Translations under genes and position numbers: made by a program | Notes under the pieces: model-generated | Databases searched by the model: none | The model's input: only the letters and a program-made list of their open reading frames with translations | What the model was told of the DNA's origin: nothing | Source of the DNA: an uncultured Armatimonadota bacterium | GTDB taxonomy: Bacteria > Armatimonadota > UBA5829 > DTJY01 | Reading direction: 5' to 3' | Assembly (NCBI GenBank): GCA_937875395.1 | Contig: CALNCU010000114.1 | Coordinates: 1-13,555, forward strand | Length of the DNA stretch: 13,555 nt | In this document: positions 1-7,890 of the stretch, piece by piece | How positions within the stretch are numbered: position 1 is the first letter of the stretch | How the letters are laid out: each line of letters opens with the position of its first letter

Positions 1-56
1 GGGTTGATGCACCTTGCTTCGGCAGCGGCGCCTTCGGCTCTGCGACCGAAGTATCG
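1..56. repeat. Structured intergenic repeat, copy A1 (cut by window edge)
   Basis: This copy has a short spacer hairpin (GGT at 2-4 with ACC at 11-13) followed by a larger hairpin. The larger one has an outer stem CTTCGG (17-22) with CCGAAG (46-51) and a small apical stem GCC (30-32) with GGC (36-38). The text CTTCGGCAGCGGCG, then CTCTGCGACCGAAGTATCGCC, recurs nearly unchanged at 10469-10513 and 10521-10574. It lies downstream of def and codes for nothing recognisable. The family name is not known to me. Confidence 0.8.
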
Positions 57-114
57 CCACGGAGGTTGAGCACCTTGCTTTGGCGGTGTGCTTAGCACTT
101 GCGGCAGAAGCATC
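57..114. repeat. Structured intergenic repeat, divergent copy A2
   Basis: A decayed or alternative copy lies 61 nt after A1. It keeps GTTGAG-CACCTTGCTT and ends GAAGCATC, where other copies have GAAGTATC. The spacer hairpin is AGGT (63-66) with ACCT (72-75). The apical stem is GTGC (88-91) with GCAC (95-98) and loop TTA. The base pairs differ from those of A1 and of the copies near 10500, yet pairing is kept. The gap from here to the def stop codon is only about 14 nt. Confidence 0.6.
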
Positions 115-127
115 TCTTCATGGGGAT

Positions 128-619
128 TTACTCTACCGGTGCTTCCTCATCTTCTGCAGTTATGTACTCAAGGGTGTCCGGCTCTGCGCGGTCTATGAAG
201 AGTGTGCCGTTTAAATGGTCAAACTCATGCTGCAGAATTCTGGCAAAGAAGCCTTCCGCTTTTATCTTTACCGGCTTGCCGTCTGCATTAAGACCTTTCA
301 TAACAATCTGGTTTGCCCGCATAACTTCGCCCTGAAGCCCGGGCACGGAAAGACAGCCTTCCGGGCCCGTCTGCTCGCCCTCTGCGCTTGTAATCTTGGG
401 GTTTATAACAGCACCCTTGTTTTCACCGTCATCATAAACAAATATTCTCTGCAGTACACCTATCTGGTTTGCTGCAAGCCCCACTCCGTTTCCAGAGGCG
501 TGCATAATCTCCATCATCTCTTTCGCCAGTTTTTTTATCTCCGGCGTAACCTTGGAGACCTCTTTTGCATGCTTTCTAAGCACATCATCCGGGTATCTTA
601 CAATCTCTTTATCTGCCAT
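128..619 (-). CDS. def: Peptide deformylase
   Basis: This enzyme removes the formyl group from the N-terminal methionine of new proteins in the cytoplasm, using a metal ion. All three family motifs are present in the 163-residue product: GVGLAANQ (about 45-52), EGCLSVP (about 87-93, metal ligand Cys89) and HEFDH (about 131-135, two metal ligands and the catalytic Glu). The ATG at 619 is chosen because AGGA lies about 9 nt upstream and the protein then begins MADKEIVRYPD, as family members do. An in-frame TTG at 655 would add 12 residues with no ribosome binding site. The gene follows priA after 80 nt in the same direction, the common priA-def order. The usual next gene, fmt, would lie beyond the window edge if present. 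The protein is slightly short in its C-terminal tail but complete. Confidence 0.97.
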   Translation of the reverse strand: MADKEIVRYPDDVLRKHAKEVSKVTPEIKKLAKEMMEIMHASGNGVGLAANQIGVLQRIFVYDDGENKGAVINPKITSAEGEQTGPEGCLSVPGLQGEVMRANQIVMKGLNADGKPVKIKAEGFFARILQHEFDHLNGTLFIDRAEPDTLEYITAEDEEAPVE

Positions 620-699
620 AAAAATGTTCCTGAAATCTGCAATGGAGCCAGCCAAAAAAACCGGCTGCGCCCGTGCCTTTCCTTTGGTTTGCGCATATA

Positions 700-3120
700 T
701 TATAACATCGAAATGGGGTCTACGTCGATAATCAGGCCCGTCCGGGATTGCGGCGGCATGCCTTCATATACGTCCCTGATTATTTCTCTAAGCGTAAAGG
801 ATTCGTCGTCTTTTATTAGCAGATGCCAGCGGTAGAGCCCCTTCAGGCGGGTGATGGGCGCGGGCGACGGCCCAAGCATTTTTAGCGGACCGGATGCCTT
901 CTCCCTTACACTCTTTGCAAATGCTGCAAGCCTGTCCCTGGCATACTCCCCTACCGGATCGGCGGAGATTACGTTTATCAGCCTTGAAAAGGGCGGATAG
1001 AAGAGTTCCCGCCTGTTTGCAATCTCCTGGTTGTAAAACTCCATGTAATCCTGCTTTGCCGCTGCGCAGATAGCAAAATTTTCCGGGGAGAAGGTTTGTA
1101 CTATAACATCTCCCGGAATTGTGCCCCTACCCGCGCGCCCGGAGACCTGCGTTAGAAGCTGAAAGGTTCGCTCTGCGGCGCGGAAATCCGGCAGGTTAAG
1201 GGCCGTGTCTGCACTTATTACGCCCACAAGGGTGACGTTTGGGAAATCAAGTCCCTTTGCAACCATCTGAGTGCCTACAAGTATGTTGGCCCGCCCCTCC
1301 CTGAATTGATCCAAGAGGCGTGCGTGGGAGCCCTTTCTGCTTGTTGTATCGCTATCCATGCGAATGACGGATGCATCCGGGAAGAGCTTCTGCACTTCCT
1401 CCTCCACCCGCTCCGTCCCCGTGCCGAACCTGCGAATATGCGGGCCGCCGCAGGATGGGCATGTATCAGGCGCGGGATGGCTCTCGTTGCAGTGGTGGCA
1501 GCAGAGCGTGCGGGTGATTGCATGGTATGACAGTGAGACATCGCAGTTCTCGCACCTTGGGGTGTACCCGCATGTGCGGCAGAGCAGGAAGGAAGAGTAC
1601 CCCCTGCGGTTGACAAAAAGGATGGTCTGCTCCCCCTTAGAGAGCCTGTCTTCTATTGCCGTGTGAAGCTCCCGGCTGAAGATATTCTTCCTGCCTTGCG
1701 CCCACTCCTCCCGCAAATCCACTACCTGCACGCGGGGCATGGGCCTGTCATCTACGCGCGAATCCAGCACGGCAAGCCTTATCTCTTTTTGCGATGCCCT
1801 GTAGAATGTCTCCAGCGACGGCGTGGCGCTCCCCAGAACCACGGATGCTCCTTCCGCCCGCGCCCTCTCTTCTGCCGCAAGCCGGGCATTGTACCGCGGG
1901 GAATGATCCTGCTTGTAGGACGGCTCATGTTCTTCGTCCACTATTACAAGTTTCAGGTTGCGCACCGGGGCAAAGATGGCGGAACGGGGCCCCAGAACCA
2001 CCCTTGCATCTCCGCTCTCTATTCTGCGCCACTCATCATAACGCTCGCCGGCAGAGAGCTTGGAGTGGAGGATGGCAACGCTCTCTCCAAAGCGGGCGCG
2101 GTAGGCATCCATAAGATGTGCCGTAAGGGAGATTTCCGGGCAGAGGGATATTGCGCATCCGCCCGCGGAGAGCACATGGGCAATGCTTCTAAGATAGACC
2201 TCTGTCTTGCCGCTTCCGGTGACTCCCCATAGGAGCGTTGTCTGCGGCGCGCCGGATTCCAGGCCTTCGCGTATTACGGCCAGGGCATCCTCCTGATTGC
2301 GGGTAAGGGTAAACTCTTTATAAGCCTCCACCGGCCTATCTTTAAACGGCTTTCTGCGAACACGTATCTGCACCATTTCGGCAAGGCCCTTTTCAACAAG
2401 CGTGCGGGCCGGGCTGGAGGAGCTTCCCGTCTTTGCAAGCAAATCCGAACGCCTAACCGCTCCACCGGATTTTGCCAGCTCTTTTAGTATGGCGGCCTGT
2501 TTGGGGGCACGGGAGAGATCTGCATCCGGTATATCGTCCGGGTCTGTTATCTGAAGCCCCTGCACCGTAAGCGGGCGAACCTTGGGCATCTCCAGAGTCC
2601 TTGTAATGTTTACAGCGCCCCGGTTTTTCAGCTGCCTCAGAGTTACCGCAAACTTATCTATGCCGCAGCGCGCCTTAAGTATTCCCTGGTCTGCCCGGCC
2701 GCCCATCTCCTCAAGCACGCGCACAAGCTTAATCTGCGCCGGGGATGCCTGGGATACATTTGCAGGCGCCGTCAGGTGCACAACCTGGCAGACGATGGCG
2801 CTCATGGCCTCCGGGATTATGGCCCGCACGGAGTGGGAAAGCGGCGCCGCGTAATGCCCGGAAACCCACGCAGCCAGGTTGATAAGCTCCGGGGTGAGCG
2901 CGCAGGCATCTTCTATAACGGAGGAAATGTCTTTAATCTTCTTAAGATCCGGGGCTTCCGTGAAGGTTTTGAGTATATAGCCCACCAACTCCCGCCCGGC
3001 AAAGGGCACCGCCACACACGCGCCGGGGACGGCCGCATCCAAAAGTTCATTCGGCACCCGGTAGGTGAAAGCGTGGGAGAGGCCGGGGGCATCTACATCA
3101 ACTATTACATCTGCAAACAA
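700..3120 (-). CDS. priA: Primosomal protein N' (replication restart helicase PriA)
   Basis: PriA is a DExH-box 3'-to-5' DNA helicase that recognises abandoned replication forks and reloads the replisome. The 806-residue product starts with the PriA DNA-binding domain (VDVDAPGLSHAFTYRVP). It then has Walker A GVTGSGKTE near residue 300, Walker B DEEH near 395, the motif VVLGSATPSLE, and a paired zinc-binding region at about 515-560 (CRTCGYTPRCENC, then CCHHC and CPSCG). Motif VI QVSGRAGRG is near 660. The start is a TTG at 3120 with AGGTGG about 8 nt upstream on the minus strand, and the N-terminus matches family expectation. It lies 117 nt after metK and 80 nt before def. A small oddity is NARLAAEERA after the Walker B region, where many homologues read HARDLA. 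Confidence 0.97.
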   Translation of the reverse strand: MFADVIVDVDAPGLSHAFTYRVPNELLDAAVPGACVAVPFAGRELVGYILKTFTEAPDLKKIKDISSVIEDACALTPELINLAAWVSGHYAAPLSHSVRAIIPEAMSAIVCQVVHLTAPANVSQASPAQIKLVRVLEEMGGRADQGILKARCGIDKFAVTLRQLKNRGAVNITRTLEMPKVRPLTVQGLQITDPDDIPDADLSRAPKQAAILKELAKSGGAVRRSDLLAKTGSSSSPARTLVEKGLAEMVQIRVRRKPFKDRPVEAYKEFTLTRNQEDALAVIREGLESGAPQTTLLWGVTGSGKTEVYLRSIAHVLSAGGCAISLCPEISLTAHLMDAYRARFGESVAILHSKLSAGERYDEWRRIESGDARVVLGPRSAIFAPVRNLKLVIVDEEHEPSYKQDHSPRYNARLAAEERARAEGASVVLGSATPSLETFYRASQKEIRLAVLDSRVDDRPMPRVQVVDLREEWAQGRKNIFSRELHTAIEDRLSKGEQTILFVNRRGYSSFLLCRTCGYTPRCENCDVSLSYHAITRTLCCHHCNESHPAPDTCPSCGGPHIRRFGTGTERVEEEVQKLFPDASVIRMDSDTTSRKGSHARLLDQFREGRANILVGTQMVAKGLDFPNVTLVGVISADTALNLPDFRAAERTFQLLTQVSGRAGRGTIPGDVIVQTFSPENFAICAAAKQDYMEFYNQEIANRRELFYPPFSRLINVISADPVGEYARDRLAAFAKSVREKASGPLKMLGPSPAPITRLKGLYRWHLLIKDDESFTLREIIRDVYEGMPPQSRTGLIIDVDPISML

Positions 3121-3174
3121 TTAGGGTACCACCTGTAGAAAAACGCGGCCGGGGTAGAATTTGAACCTAAAACG

Positions 3175-3213
3175 TCCGGCATGCCGGAGCGCATCGGCAA
3201 AAATCTGCCGGTG
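3175..3213 (-). other. Two adjacent hairpins between metK and priA
   Basis: Read on the minus strand, the metK-priA gap has a stem CGGCA/TGCCG (3195-3199 with 3206-3210, loop of six, outer CA/TG pairs beyond one mismatch). It is followed by a perfect 14-nt palindrome TCCGGCATGCCGGA (3175-3188), then CGTTTTAGG. The second hairpin with its short T run could be a weak terminator or an RNA processing or stability element. The T run is only four bases, so full termination is doubtful. Confidence 0.4.
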
Positions 3214-3237
3214 CTGTAAAATACTTATCTATCTGCC

Positions 3238-4374
3238 TCAAGCCTCTTTTTTAAGCGTTTCGGCCATGTCTGTGTCCTCCCACTTTACGGAGAGGTCTGT
3301 GCGGCCGAAGTGACCGTATGCGGCCGTCTGCCGGTAGATGGGGGCGGCAAGCTCCAGCTGGTTTATAATACCCGCCGGGGAGAGATCAAAGTATTTGGTA
3401 ACAAGCTCTACTATGCGGCTGTCCGCCACCCTGCCTGTGCCAAAAGTATCTGCCTGGATGGAGAGCGGCTCGCGTTCCCCTATGGCGTAGGCAACCTGAA
3501 GTTCGCACCTGTCTGCAAGCCCCGCAGCCACTATGTTTTTGGCTACATAGCGCATCATGTAGGCGGCGGAACGGTCCACCTTGGTGGGGTCCTTGCCGCT
3601 GAAGCATCCGCCGCCGTGGCGGGCCATGCCTCCGTATGTATCTACTATAATCTTCCGCCCGGTAAGCCCGGTATCTGCACGCGGGCCGCCTATAGAGAAG
3701 CTCCCCGTGGGGTTTACAAGGTATTTTGTACGGCTGTCAACCATCTCTTTCGGCAGGATGGGCGCTGCAACCTTTTCTACTATATCCTGAAAGATGGTGC
3801 TCTCCGGTATGCCCGGCTGGTGCTGTGCGGCAATAAGCACCTTGTCTATTCTTACAGGCGTGTGGCCGTTGTACTCCACGGTTACCTGGCTCTTACCGTC
3901 CGGCCTCAGGTAGTCCAGTACGCCGTTTTTGCGTACAGAGGCAAGCTGGCGGGCAAGTTTGTGCGCAAGCATGATGGGCAGAGGCATAAGCTCCGGAGTC
4001 TCCGTGCAGGCGAACCCAAACATCATCCCCTGATCGCCTGCGCCGCCGGCATCCACACCCATGGCAATATCCGGCGACTGCGATTGTATAGCCGTAAGCA
4101 CGCCCACGTTTTCATAATCGAAGCCGTATTTGGCCCGAGTGTAGCCCACTTCCTCTATTGTTTTGCGCACGATGGACGGAATCTCCACGTATCCATTTGT
4201 GGTAATCTCTCCAGCAATCATGACAAGGCCCGTGGTAACAAGGGCTTCGCATGCCACGCGGCCTCTGCTGTCCTCTGCAAGTATGGCGTCCAGCACGGCG
4301 TCTGATATCTGGTCTGCAAGCTTATCCGGGTGACCTTCCGTGACGGATTCAGATGTAAAGAGATGCCTTTCCAT
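3238..4374 (-). CDS. metK: S-adenosylmethionine synthetase
   Basis: This cytoplasmic enzyme joins methionine and ATP to make S-adenosylmethionine. The 378-residue product is full length. It shows the N-terminal FTSESVTEGHPDK motif, the signature GAGDQGMMFG (about 111-120), and the phosphate-binding loop GGGCFSGKDPTKVDRS (about 254-269). The start ATG at 4374 has a strong AAGGAGG about 8 nt upstream. It sits 42 nt after coaBC in what looks like one operon; the gap is too short for a SAM riboswitch and none is seen. The loop has Cys (about residue 257) where GGGAFSGKD is the usual sequence. Everything else looks standard. Confidence 0.98.
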   Translation of the reverse strand: MERHLFTSESVTEGHPDKLADQISDAVLDAILAEDSRGRVACEALVTTGLVMIAGEITTNGYVEIPSIVRKTIEEVGYTRAKYGFDYENVGVLTAIQSQSPDIAMGVDAGGAGDQGMMFGFACTETPELMPLPIMLAHKLARQLASVRKNGVLDYLRPDGKSQVTVEYNGHTPVRIDKVLIAAQHQPGIPESTIFQDIVEKVAAPILPKEMVDSRTKYLVNPTGSFSIGGPRADTGLTGRKIIVDTYGGMARHGGGCFSGKDPTKVDRSAAYMMRYVAKNIVAAGLADRCELQVAYAIGEREPLSIQADTFGTGRVADSRIVELVTKYFDLSPAGIINQLELAAPIYRQTAAYGHFGRTDLSVKWEDTDMAETLKKEA

Positions 4375-4416
4375 GCCGGATGCCTCCTTTTGCAGCGGTT
4401 AGCAGTTTGTTAAGCT

Positions 4417-5634
4417 TCAGCAGCGGCGTTTAGCTTTGCCGCCAAGCAGCTTTTTTATTCTATCCAGAATGGCGTGGGCAACTTCTGCCTTGGGCATTCT
4501 GGGGAGCGGCTCTGCGCCTGTGTTATCTATTATTGAAACCTGGTTGTAATCTGCGCCAAAGCCTATTCCGGGCTTTGATACATCGTTTGCTACAATTATA
4601 TCCAGGTGCTTCTTTTTAAGTTTCTTCTGCGCGTTTTCAATAAGGTTTTCTGTCTCTGCGGCAAACCCCACAAGCAGCTTATCCCCTTTTGTCTCCCCCG
4701 CCTCTGCCATTATATCTGCAGTTGGGGCAAGTTCCAGGGTAAGGTTGCCGCCGGTCTTTTTTATTTTATTCTTTCCCGGATTTTTGAGGGTGTAATCTGC
4801 CACCGCTGCCGCGCCTATTACCACCTGTGCCTGCGGAAGCCTGCATTGCACTGCACTAAGCATCTCTGCGGCGGAACGCACGCTCACCAATTCTACGCCG
4901 GGCGGCGCAGGAAGGCTCACCGGGCCGGAGATAAGGATAACCTTTGCGCCCCTCTCTTTTGCTGCGCGCGCAATTGCGTACCCCATCTTGCCGGAGGAAC
5001 GGTTGGTAATAAAGCGTACCGGGTCTATGGCTTCTTCCGTAGGCCCTGCGGTTATAAGTACGGTGGTTCCCTCAAAATCATTCAGCGGAAAGAGGCTGGC
5101 TTCTACTGCATGCACAATAGTCTCCGGGGAGGCAAGGCGTCCGGCGCCTTCCTCTCCGCAGGCCAGTCTGCCCTCTTCCGGCTCTATAAAAGTATACCCT
5201 AAGGATTTCAGCCGATTCACGTTCTCTTGAACCTGATTGTTTGCCCACATATTGCAGTTCATGGCCGGCGCAATAAGCACCGGGGCGGTTGTGGCCAAAA
5301 GCATGGTGGAGAGCATATCGTCTGCAATTCCGGCGGCAAGCTTTCCTATTATGTTTGCGGTTGCGGGCGCCACCAGCACCAGGTCTGCGCTCTCCGGCAG
5401 GGAGACGTGCGTTATCCGGTGCTCCTGCGGTTCTTCCCAAAGCCCGGTTATTACCGCCTGGCTGGTAAGGGCCCTGAAGGTGACCGGCCCCACAAACCGG
5501 GTGGCGTGCTCCGTCATTACCACATGCACGCAGGCGCCCAGTTTTACAAGCGCGCTGCATACCTCGGCGGCTTTGTAGGCGGCTATTCCGCCGGTGACTC
5601 CAAGTATTATTCTCTTTTGGGAAAGATTACTCAT
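4417..5634 (-). CDS. coaBC: Bifunctional phosphopantothenoylcysteine decarboxylase / phosphopantothenate-cysteine ligase
   Basis: The protein carries out two consecutive steps of coenzyme A synthesis: CoaB joins cysteine to 4'-phosphopantothenate, and the flavin-dependent CoaC domain decarboxylates the product. The CoaC domain (about 1-185) has GVTGGIAAYK, the active-site histidine in THVSLP (His76), PAMNCNMW (123-130) and the flap LACGEEGAGR (158-166). The CoaB domain (about 190-405) has VLITAGPTEEAIDPVRFITN, RSSGKMG, AAVADY (about 276-281) and KIKKTGG. The ATG at 5634 overlaps the end of gmk by 8 nt (ATGAGTAA), which implies translational coupling. rpoZ, which often lies between these two genes, is absent. 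The product length of 405 is typical. Confidence 0.98.
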   Translation of the reverse strand: MSNLSQKRIILGVTGGIAAYKAAEVCSALVKLGACVHVVMTEHATRFVGPVTFRALTSQAVITGLWEEPQEHRITHVSLPESADLVLVAPATANIIGKLAAGIADDMLSTMLLATTAPVLIAPAMNCNMWANNQVQENVNRLKSLGYTFIEPEEGRLACGEEGAGRLASPETIVHAVEASLFPLNDFEGTTVLITAGPTEEAIDPVRFITNRSSGKMGYAIARAAKERGAKVILISGPVSLPAPPGVELVSVRSAAEMLSAVQCRLPQAQVVIGAAAVADYTLKNPGKNKIKKTGGNLTLELAPTADIMAEAGETKGDKLLVGFAAETENLIENAQKKLKKKHLDIIVANDVSKPGIGFGADYNQVSIIDNTGAEPLPRMPKAEVAHAILDRIKKLLGGKAKRRC

Positions 5635-6238
5635 ATCTTTTTATCCTTGCGCGCTCTGCAAGTATTATACATTCAATCTTGTGGGCGGCTTCGTCTATAT
5701 TATCATTTACCACAAGGTAATCGTACCCTGGAATGCAGTCCAGCTCTTTTTGCGCGTTTGCCAGCCTCTTCGCTACTGCAGAAGCAGATTCCGTACCCCG
5801 GCCGCGAAGGCGCCTTTCCAGCTCCTCCATGGAAGGCGGCGCAAGAAAGATCATCACAGCATCCGGCGCCCTCTTCTTTGCTTCTATGCCGCCCTGGACG
5901 TCTATTTCCAGTATGCATCCTTCTCCGCGGTTTACAATCTTCTCAACGGATGCCAGCGGGGTGCCGTAGTAATTAAGGTGAACGTGGGCGTACTCTAAAA
6001 ACCGGCCGGCCTCCACCATCTGCCGGAACTGCTCCGCGGTGAGAAAGCAATAGTCCACACCTTCCACCTCGCCCGGGCGCGGCGCCCTGGTGGTGCAGGT
6101 TACGCAGCGGGAGAGATTGGGGCAAGCTTCCATAAGCCTTTTAATAACCGTGCCCTTCCCTACCCCTGATGGGCCGGAGATGATTATGAGGAACCCTTTG
6201 CTTCCTTGTATTTTGTTTAAATATTCATTTAGATTCAT
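5627..6238 (-). CDS. gmk: Guanylate kinase
   Basis: Guanylate kinase phosphorylates GMP to GDP with ATP, supplying guanine nucleotides. The 203-residue product has the P-loop GPSGVGKGT (about 22-30) and the GMP-binding segment TTRAPRPGEVEGVDY (about 49-63), followed by the conserved E-D-Q-G strand ILEIDVQGG. The first 15 residues (MNLNEYLNKI...) precede the usual family start. The ATG at 6238 is still preferred because AACAGGT lies upstream, and a -10 box at 6256-6261 places the transcript start only about 11 nt before it. It is the first gene of the minus-strand cluster gmk-coaBC-metK-priA-def and shares its upstream region with divergent smpB. Confidence 0.97.
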   Translation of the reverse strand: MNLNEYLNKIQGSKGFLIIISGPSGVGKGTVIKRLMEACPNLSRCVTCTTRAPRPGEVEGVDYCFLTAEQFRQMVEAGRFLEYAHVHLNYYGTPLASVEKIVNRGEGCILEIDVQGGIEAKKRAPDAVMIFLAPPSMEELERRLRGRGTESASAVAKRLANAQKELDCIPGYDYLVVNDNIDEAAHKIECIILAERARIKRYE

Positions 6239-6255
6239 TTTATATTACCTGTTGG

Positions 6256-6285
6256 ATTGTAACATGCTGCAAGGGGTATGGTCAA
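6256..6285 (-). promoter_or_regulatory. Promoter of the gmk operon
   Basis: On the minus strand TTGACC (6285-6280) is followed after 18 nt by TACAAT (6261-6256). Each box matches the housekeeping sigma consensus at five of six positions. The predicted start near 6249 leaves an untranslated leader of about 11 nt that still contains the ribosome binding site AGGT. This is a sequence match only. Confidence 0.65.
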
Positions 6286-6320
6286 ACATTACCCGGGTAC
6301 GGATGAGGTTTCAGAACTGC

Positions 6321-6350
6321 TTGTTAGCATGTTTATTATTCTGGTATAAT
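6321..6350 (+). promoter_or_regulatory. Promoter of smpB
   Basis: TTGTTA (6321-6326) is followed after 18 nt by a perfect TATAAT (6345-6350). The TG-N just before the -10 box makes it an extended -10 promoter. The start would fall near 6357, which puts an upstream ATG at 6364 almost at the RNA 5' end and supports the ATG at 6379 as the true smpB start. Confidence 0.75.
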
Positions 6351-6378
6351 CTTATGTTGAGAAATGGAGAGATACAGT

Positions 6379-6837
6379 ATGCCGGAAAAAGGCAGAAAAA
6401 TAGTTACGGTAAACCGCAAGGCGCGGCATGAATATTTTATTGAGGAAACCTACGATGCAGGCATAGTGCTCTCCGGCACGGAGGTAAAGAGCATCCGCGC
6501 CGGGAAATCCAGCATTCAGGACAGCTTTGCCAAGATTGAAGGCGGAGAGGCCTGGATATTCAACATGTACATTGCCCCGTACGAGTTTGGAAACCGCTAC
6601 AACCTGGACCCGCGCCGCCCCCGCAAGCTGCTTCTGCATAAATCACAGATTGCGCAACTGGCTGCAAAGACTCAGCAGAAGGGACTTACGCTGGTACCCC
6701 TGCAACTCTACTTTGAGAGGGGTTACGCCAAGCTGGAGTTGGGGCTAGGCAAGGGCAAAAAGTTTTATGATAAACGTGAAGCTATTGCCCAGCGTGAGGC
6801 TCAGCGTGAGGCCCAGCGAGAACTCTCAGAGCGTTAA
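6379..6837 (+). CDS. smpB: SsrA-binding protein (trans-translation factor SmpB)
   Basis: SmpB binds tmRNA and brings it to stalled ribosomes so that incomplete proteins are tagged and the ribosome is freed. The 152-residue product has NRKARHEYFIEETYDAGIVL, the RNA-binding stretch LSGTEVKSIRAGKSSIQDSF, NMYIAPYEFGNRYNLDPRRPRK split over about 62-83, and the C-terminal tail starting GKGKKFYDKRE. The ATG at 6379 is chosen over that at 6364 because GGAGAG lies 7-8 nt upstream of it. The tail contains three exact AQRE units (12-nt DNA repeats at 6787-6822), an unusually simple version of the basic helix that enters the empty mRNA channel. No tmRNA gene is visible nearby. Confidence 0.97.
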   Translation: MPEKGRKIVTVNRKARHEYFIEETYDAGIVLSGTEVKSIRAGKSSIQDSFAKIEGGEAWIFNMYIAPYEFGNRYNLDPRRPRKLLLHKSQIAQLAAKTQQKGLTLVPLQLYFERGYAKLELGLGKGKKFYDKREAIAQREAQREAQRELSER

Positions 6838-6960
6838 TCTTCCCCCCCCATCCGTCCGGTATATCCGGGGCTGCATCCGCCTGTATGGGTATATCATATA
6901 AGTTACGGTACTCCACAAAGTTTTAATGGCAGGTACTAATCCCAGGCGGAGGGTGGCCGG

Positions 6961-7890
6961 TTGAACAACTTTGCAGTTGAGTGCAGAGAGCTAACCAAAT
7001 GCTTCGGCACATTCACGGCCGTGGATCATATCTCTTTTACTGTAAAACCGGGAGAGATATTTGGGATGCTGGGGCCCAACGGAAGCGGCAAATCTACCAC
7101 CATACGCATGCTTTGCGGGATTATGGACCCAACCTTTGGCCAGGCCACGGTTGCAGGTAAAGACATCCGCACAGAACCGGATGCCGTGAAGGAACTGATT
7201 GGCTACATGTCCCAAAAATTCAGCCTATACCCGGATTTGACGGCCTTTGAGAACCTTAGATTCTATGCCGGTATCTACGGAATACCAAAAGAGCATCAGG
7301 CAGAACGTATTGCAGAGGTTATGGAATCAACCGGGCTCTCCGGCCAGGAAAATACTCTTGCCGGGAACCTCTCCACCGGGGTTAGGCAAAGACTTGCGCT
7401 GGGTTCCGCAATTATCCACAACCCTAAAATAATCTTTCTTGACGAACCCACATCCGGCGCCGACCCTGTCTCACGCAGAAGATTCTGGAACCTTATCTAT
7501 GATATAACCGATAGCGGCGCAACCGTAATAGTTACAACCCACTACATGGACGAAGCAGAACGCTGCGACAGCGTGCTCCTTATAGAGAGCGGAAAGATTA
7601 TTGCCTGCGGTTCCCCCGATAGTCTTAAAAAAGAAAGAATCAGCGGGCAGATACTCTCTATTGATACCAACCAGCCCACGGAGGCCATGGAAGTTTCCGC
7701 GACTCTGCCCGGCGTGGAGGATGTTGCACTCTACGGGCGCTACGTGCATATCTTCACTAAAGAGGGGATTGCGGTATCCGGACGCATACGGGATGCTCTG
7801 CAAAAGGCAGGGATTAAGCTGCTCTCCATAGAAGTAGTGCCGCCCACCCTTGAGGACGTCTTTGTGCGGCTTATAGGGGGAAAGGAATGA
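6961..7890 (+). CDS. ABC-2 type exporter, ATP-binding protein
   Basis: This is the ATPase of an ABC exporter in the daunorubicin-resistance/YbhF-like group. The 309-residue product has Walker A GPNGSGKST (38-46), Q-loop YMSQKFSLY (Gln85), signature LSTGVRQRL (137-145), Walker B IIFLDEP (157-163) and H-loop TTHYMDE (His194). It ends with the C-terminal PTLEDVFVRL motif typical of drug and efflux members. The signature LSTGV departs from LSGGQ but keeps the key Ser and second Gly. The start is a TTG at 6961 with GGAGG 8 nt upstream. The stop overlaps the permease start as ATGA, so the two are made together. The substrate cannot be read from the sequence; small hydrophobic compounds or lipids are typical for the family. 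Confidence 0.95.
   Translation: MNNFAVECRELTKCFGTFTAVDHISFTVKPGEIFGMLGPNGSGKSTTIRMLCGIMDPTFGQATVAGKDIRTEPDAVKELIGYMSQKFSLYPDLTAFENLRFYAGIYGIPKEHQAERIAEVMESTGLSGQENTLAGNLSTGVRQRLALGSAIIHNPKIIFLDEPTSGADPVSRRRFWNLIYDITDSGATVIVTTHYMDEAERCDSVLLIESGKIIACGSPDSLKKERISGQILSIDTNQPTEAMEVSATLPGVEDVALYGRYVHIFTKEGIAVSGRIRDALQKAGIKLLSIEVVPPTLEDVFVRLIGGKE

Noticed and set aside
620..655. Longer def reading frame from a TTG at 655
   Set aside because: There is no ribosome binding site, the added residues do not resemble the family, and the ATG at 619 has AGGA at a good distance.
3310..4305. 331-codon open frame on the plus strand opposite metK
   Set aside because: It is fully antisense to a certain gene, has no family resemblance or ribosome binding site, and similar shadow frames lie opposite coaBC, gmk and priA.
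6364..6378. Alternative smpB start at 6364
   Set aside because: It lies almost at the predicted transcript start and has no binding site, while GGAGAG sits before the ATG at 6379.
6842..6849. Run of eight C just after smpB
   Set aside because: It lies outside any coding region and promoter box, so a phase-variation role has no support.
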